64,000 nucleotides of DNA from Prochlorococcus sp. AG-449-J16 (lineage in GTDB: Bacteria > Cyanobacteriota > Cyanobacteriia > PCC-6307 > Cyanobiaceae), in assembly GCA_003209565.1 (NCBI GenBank), contig QCQK01000004.1, positions 26,518 to 90,517 on the forward strand, read 5' to 3'. A program made the translations under genes and the position numbers. Below, in pieces: positions 62,173 through 64,000 of the stretch; the first letter of the stretch is position 1; each line of letters begins with the position of its first letter. Under the pieces are notes generated by a model. That model was not told where the DNA came from. It saw only the letters and a program-made list of their open reading frames with translations, and made no database searches.

Positions 62173-63147
62173 TTACCACCTAATTATTGTAGATCCTAAT
62201 GAATAACCAACTCCAAAACCTATTATCAGAACTTTATAGCCAGGAATTAATTTTTTTTCTGAGATTGCATCTTTTAAAGCTATTGGTATGGAACAGGAAA
62301 CAGTATTTCCAATCATTTTCAAGTTAGAGTATGTTTTATGCTTTTCAATACCAATTTTTTTACATAGCATTTCTATTACCAATTTACTTGCTTGATGAAA
62401 TATAAAAAGATCAATATCTTTTAAATCTAATCCATTTTTATTTAAGGTTTTTTCTAAAAGTTGAGGAACTTTACTGAGAGTAAATAATAAAATTGCTGGT
62501 CCATTCATAAAAAGTTTTTGTTTGTCACGCTCTAAATTTCCTCTAGAGCCACTTCCTTCAACAATTAATTCTTTTGAACCTGATCCATCACAACCAAATG
62601 TGAAATTACCAATATAAGAATCACTATTATCTTTTTCAACAAAGCAAGCAGATGATGCGTCGCTAAAAATCATTTTATTTGTGCGGTCATTTTCACTTAT
62701 GAACTTGGAATAAGTTTCAGCACAAATAATTAAACAATTATTTATTGTATTAGATTTTAACAAAGAAGAGGCAACAGCAAGTGAATTGACAAAACCTGAA
62801 CATCCTAAATTAATATCTAAAGCAAGAATATCATTATTCATATTAAGCTTTTCTTGTAAAATACAAGAAGAAGGAGGTAATGCATAATCTGGCGTTTGTG
62901 AAACAAATAATAAGGCATCTATTTCTCCAGGTTTCACATCATATTCTTTAAAAAGTTTTTTTGTTGCAAAGAATCCTAAATCAAGGCTTGTCTCATCTTT
63001 AGCAGCAATATATCGCTGAAAAATTCCTGTTTTTTTTTGAACTTTATCCACATCCCAATCAGGATGTATCAATTTTAATTGATCATTAGTTTGAACTTTG
63101 TTTGGTAAGTAATAACTAATTTTCCTTAAATTTAAACTGGTTTTCAT
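62173..63147 (-). CDS. 3-oxoacyl-ACP synthase III-like (FabH-like) ketosynthase
   Basis: 324 residues. The catalytic triad is present: Cys in LDINLGCSGFVNSLAVA (about 118), His in DLFIFHQASKLVIEML (HQAS instead of HQAN) and Asn in MIGNTVSCSIPIALKDA. It starts with YYLPNKVQTNDQLKLIHPDWDVDKVQKKTGIFQRYIA as in FabH relatives. The GFGVGYSLGSTII tail is typical. It is separate from the housekeeping FabH by context, sitting with its own ACP. Confidence 0.9.
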   Translation of the reverse strand: MKTSLNLRKISYYLPNKVQTNDQLKLIHPDWDVDKVQKKTGIFQRYIAAKDETSLDLGFFATKKLFKEYDVKPGEIDALLFVSQTPDYALPPSSCILQEKLNMNNDILALDINLGCSGFVNSLAVASSLLKSNTINNCLIICAETYSKFISENDRTNKMIFSDASSACFVEKDNSDSYIGNFTFGCDGSGSKELIVEGSGSRGNLERDKQKLFMNGPAILLFTLSKVPQLLEKTLNKNGLDLKDIDLFIFHQASKLVIEMLCKKIGIEKHKTYSNLKMIGNTVSCSIPIALKDAISEKKLIPGYKVLIIGFGVGYSLGSTIIRW

Positions 63148-63157
63148 TAAAAAAATT

Positions 63158-63400
63158 CTAATCAGTCATGAGATTATTTGCTTTTAATACTTCTTTGATA
63201 GCAGTTATGCTAGTCGCTTGTGATAATTCTGTAATTTTAGAGCACTTCCCTTCTAATGCCTGATCTAAATTCACAAGAATAGATAGATGACCAAGAGAAT
63301 CCCATAAAGAATGCCAATCTTCATTACCGCTACTTATTGTTCCTTTTTTTAACTCTAATGATCTTTCAATTATTTCGTTAAGATCTTTTTCTCGAAACAT
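63158..63400 (-). CDS. acyl carrier protein
   Basis: 80 residues. The phosphopantetheine site is the Ser in DWHSLWDSLGHLSILVNLDQAL (DSL motif, about residue 35). It is a four-helix ACP by length and pattern, but clearly different from the housekeeping AcpP (which has DSLDTVEL). It is probably the carrier for the FabH-like and FabG-like enzymes. Activation needs the phosphopantetheinyl transferase encoded downstream or the cell's housekeeping one. Confidence 0.88.
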   Translation of the reverse strand: MFREKDLNEIIERSLELKKGTISSGNEDWHSLWDSLGHLSILVNLDQALEGKCSKITELSQATSITAIKEVLKANNLMTD

Positions 63401-63405
63401 ATTAT

Positions 63406-64000
63406 TTAATAAGCAGAATATATATCAGTCCAACATATCAACTTACCAAACTTTTGACAATAGTCTATAAATCTCTGATTTTTTAGTTTTTCTAATTTTT
63501 CAAAATGTTTACCTAAATCTTCAGGGAGGAACCACTGATTATGTGAAATCCTTTTGATATTTTGGAAATTGTTATTTGCTATCTCAAGAATTTTTTCTGA
63601 ATTAGAAAGAGATATCACAGGAAAGAATATTTTACCATTTTTATTTAAATAATTTCTTGATTCATTAAGTACTTTTTCTATATTTGCGGTACCATCAAGA
63701 CCAGCATCGCAAGGAACATTTTTAAACCAGTCGGAAATCTTAGCAACTTCTTCTGATATACCAGAAATATCATCTACAATTGCATCGAATTTATGGCGCT
63801 TCCAGTTAGAAAAAATATTTGATTTAATAGCTTTACCTTCGCAATCATTTAATTTAATATTTTGTTCACAGACATTTACAGCTTCATTAGAGATATCAGA
63901 ACAATAAATTTTTTTTGCTTTATTAAGTTTGAATAATGATATACCAACTACTCCATTGCCGCATCCCAAGTCTAATAATTTATCAACTTTTTTTATATTA
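63406..64000 (-). CDS. SAM-dependent methyltransferase (HemK/RsmC-like), 5' end outside window
   Basis: The track begins at TTG 63969, but that codon is an internal Leu. The frame is open to the window edge and reads NIKKVDKLLDLGCGNGVVGI, so the gene starts beyond 64000. Motif I is LDLGCGNGVVGISL. KKIYCSDISNEAVNVCEQNIKLN and FDAIVDDISGISEEVAKI (an unusual DD-IS in place of NPPY) follow. It is a small-molecule or carrier-bound methyltransferase in the acyl cluster. It overlaps no other gene and is 5 bases upstream of the ACP gene. Confidence 0.8.
   Translation of the reverse strand, partial: NIKKVDKLLDLGCGNGVVGISLFKLNKAKKIYCSDISNEAVNVCEQNIKLNDCEGKAIKSNIFSNWKRHKFDAIVDDISGISEEVAKISDWFKNVPCDAGLDGTANIEKVLNESRNYLNKNGKIFFPVISLSNSEKILEIANNNFQNIKRISHNQWFLPEDLGKHFEKLEKLKNQRFIDYCQKFGKLICWTDIYSAY

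Overview
This is a very A+T-rich cyanobacterial window with short intergenic gaps. I read it as a chromosomal piece of high-light-adapted Prochlorococcus. The evidence is a Pcb chlorophyll-binding antenna gene next to a flavodoxin gene, a MIF-type tautomerase, Ycf46, a cyanobacterial YidC with a large insert, DUF1824, DUF3386 and DUF2808 proteins, and compact host operons. The strain cannot be fixed from sequence reading alone.

Layout. (1) 1-24,650 is core or flexible-core chromosome: small conserved proteins, the pcb/isiB pair, a peroxiredoxin-like gene and SemiSWEET, an AEC permease, a GT39/GT4/EamA group, sppA-aroH, the rpmH-rnpA-PH-yidC-ycf46 run, serS-rseP-rpsN-pnp, cysQ, rsmI and a helix-turn-helix protein. 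(2) 24,790-33,405 is an integrated mobile element of about 8.5 kb. A 40-bp 5' half of tRNA-Arg(UCU) lies on the left and the whole tRNA-Arg(UCU) on the right, identical over those 40 bp. The element carries a tyrosine recombinase, small DNA-binding proteins, a primase/helicase-like replication protein, a second compact tyrosine recombinase, and an operon with a terminase-small-subunit-like protein. No capsid, tail or large terminase genes are seen. This resembles the satellite-like 'tycheposons' described from Prochlorococcus. (3) 33,565-57,830 is a surface-polysaccharide island. It makes nucleotide sugars (ManC, GalE, UDP-uronate epimerase, Fcl, Gmd, UXS, Ugd), which predicts GDP-mannose, GDP-fucose, UDP-galactose, UDP-glucuronate/galacturonate and UDP-xylose. 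It also has many glycosyltransferases (GT10, GT4, GT2, GT25, GT15-like, CgeB-like), a WecA-type initiating transferase, two polymerase/ligase candidates and a PglK/MsbA-like ABC flippase. Two decayed genes lie inside it. (4) 58,016-64,000 begins at tRNA-Ala(GGC), followed by a methyltransferase and a decayed second tRNA-Ala. A minus-strand cluster follows: GtrA, GNAT-like, phosphopantetheinyl transferase (frameshifted in a G8 tract), FabG-like reductase, FabH-like ketosynthase, acyl carrier protein and a methyltransferase cut by the window end. It looks like a small stand-alone acyl-building system.

The items I rate most worth checking are in the mobile element: the anticodon-loop insertion that separates the tRNA from its native promoter, the paired 12-bp tandem repeats at both ends, a strongly enriched octamer GCAGGGCT, and an iteron-like block. 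Outside it, I rate the ACP/KASIII/KR/PPTase acyl cluster with its possible G-tract on/off switch, and the GT15-like (eukaryote-type family) glycosyltransferase. All family calls come from reading motifs, not database searches.
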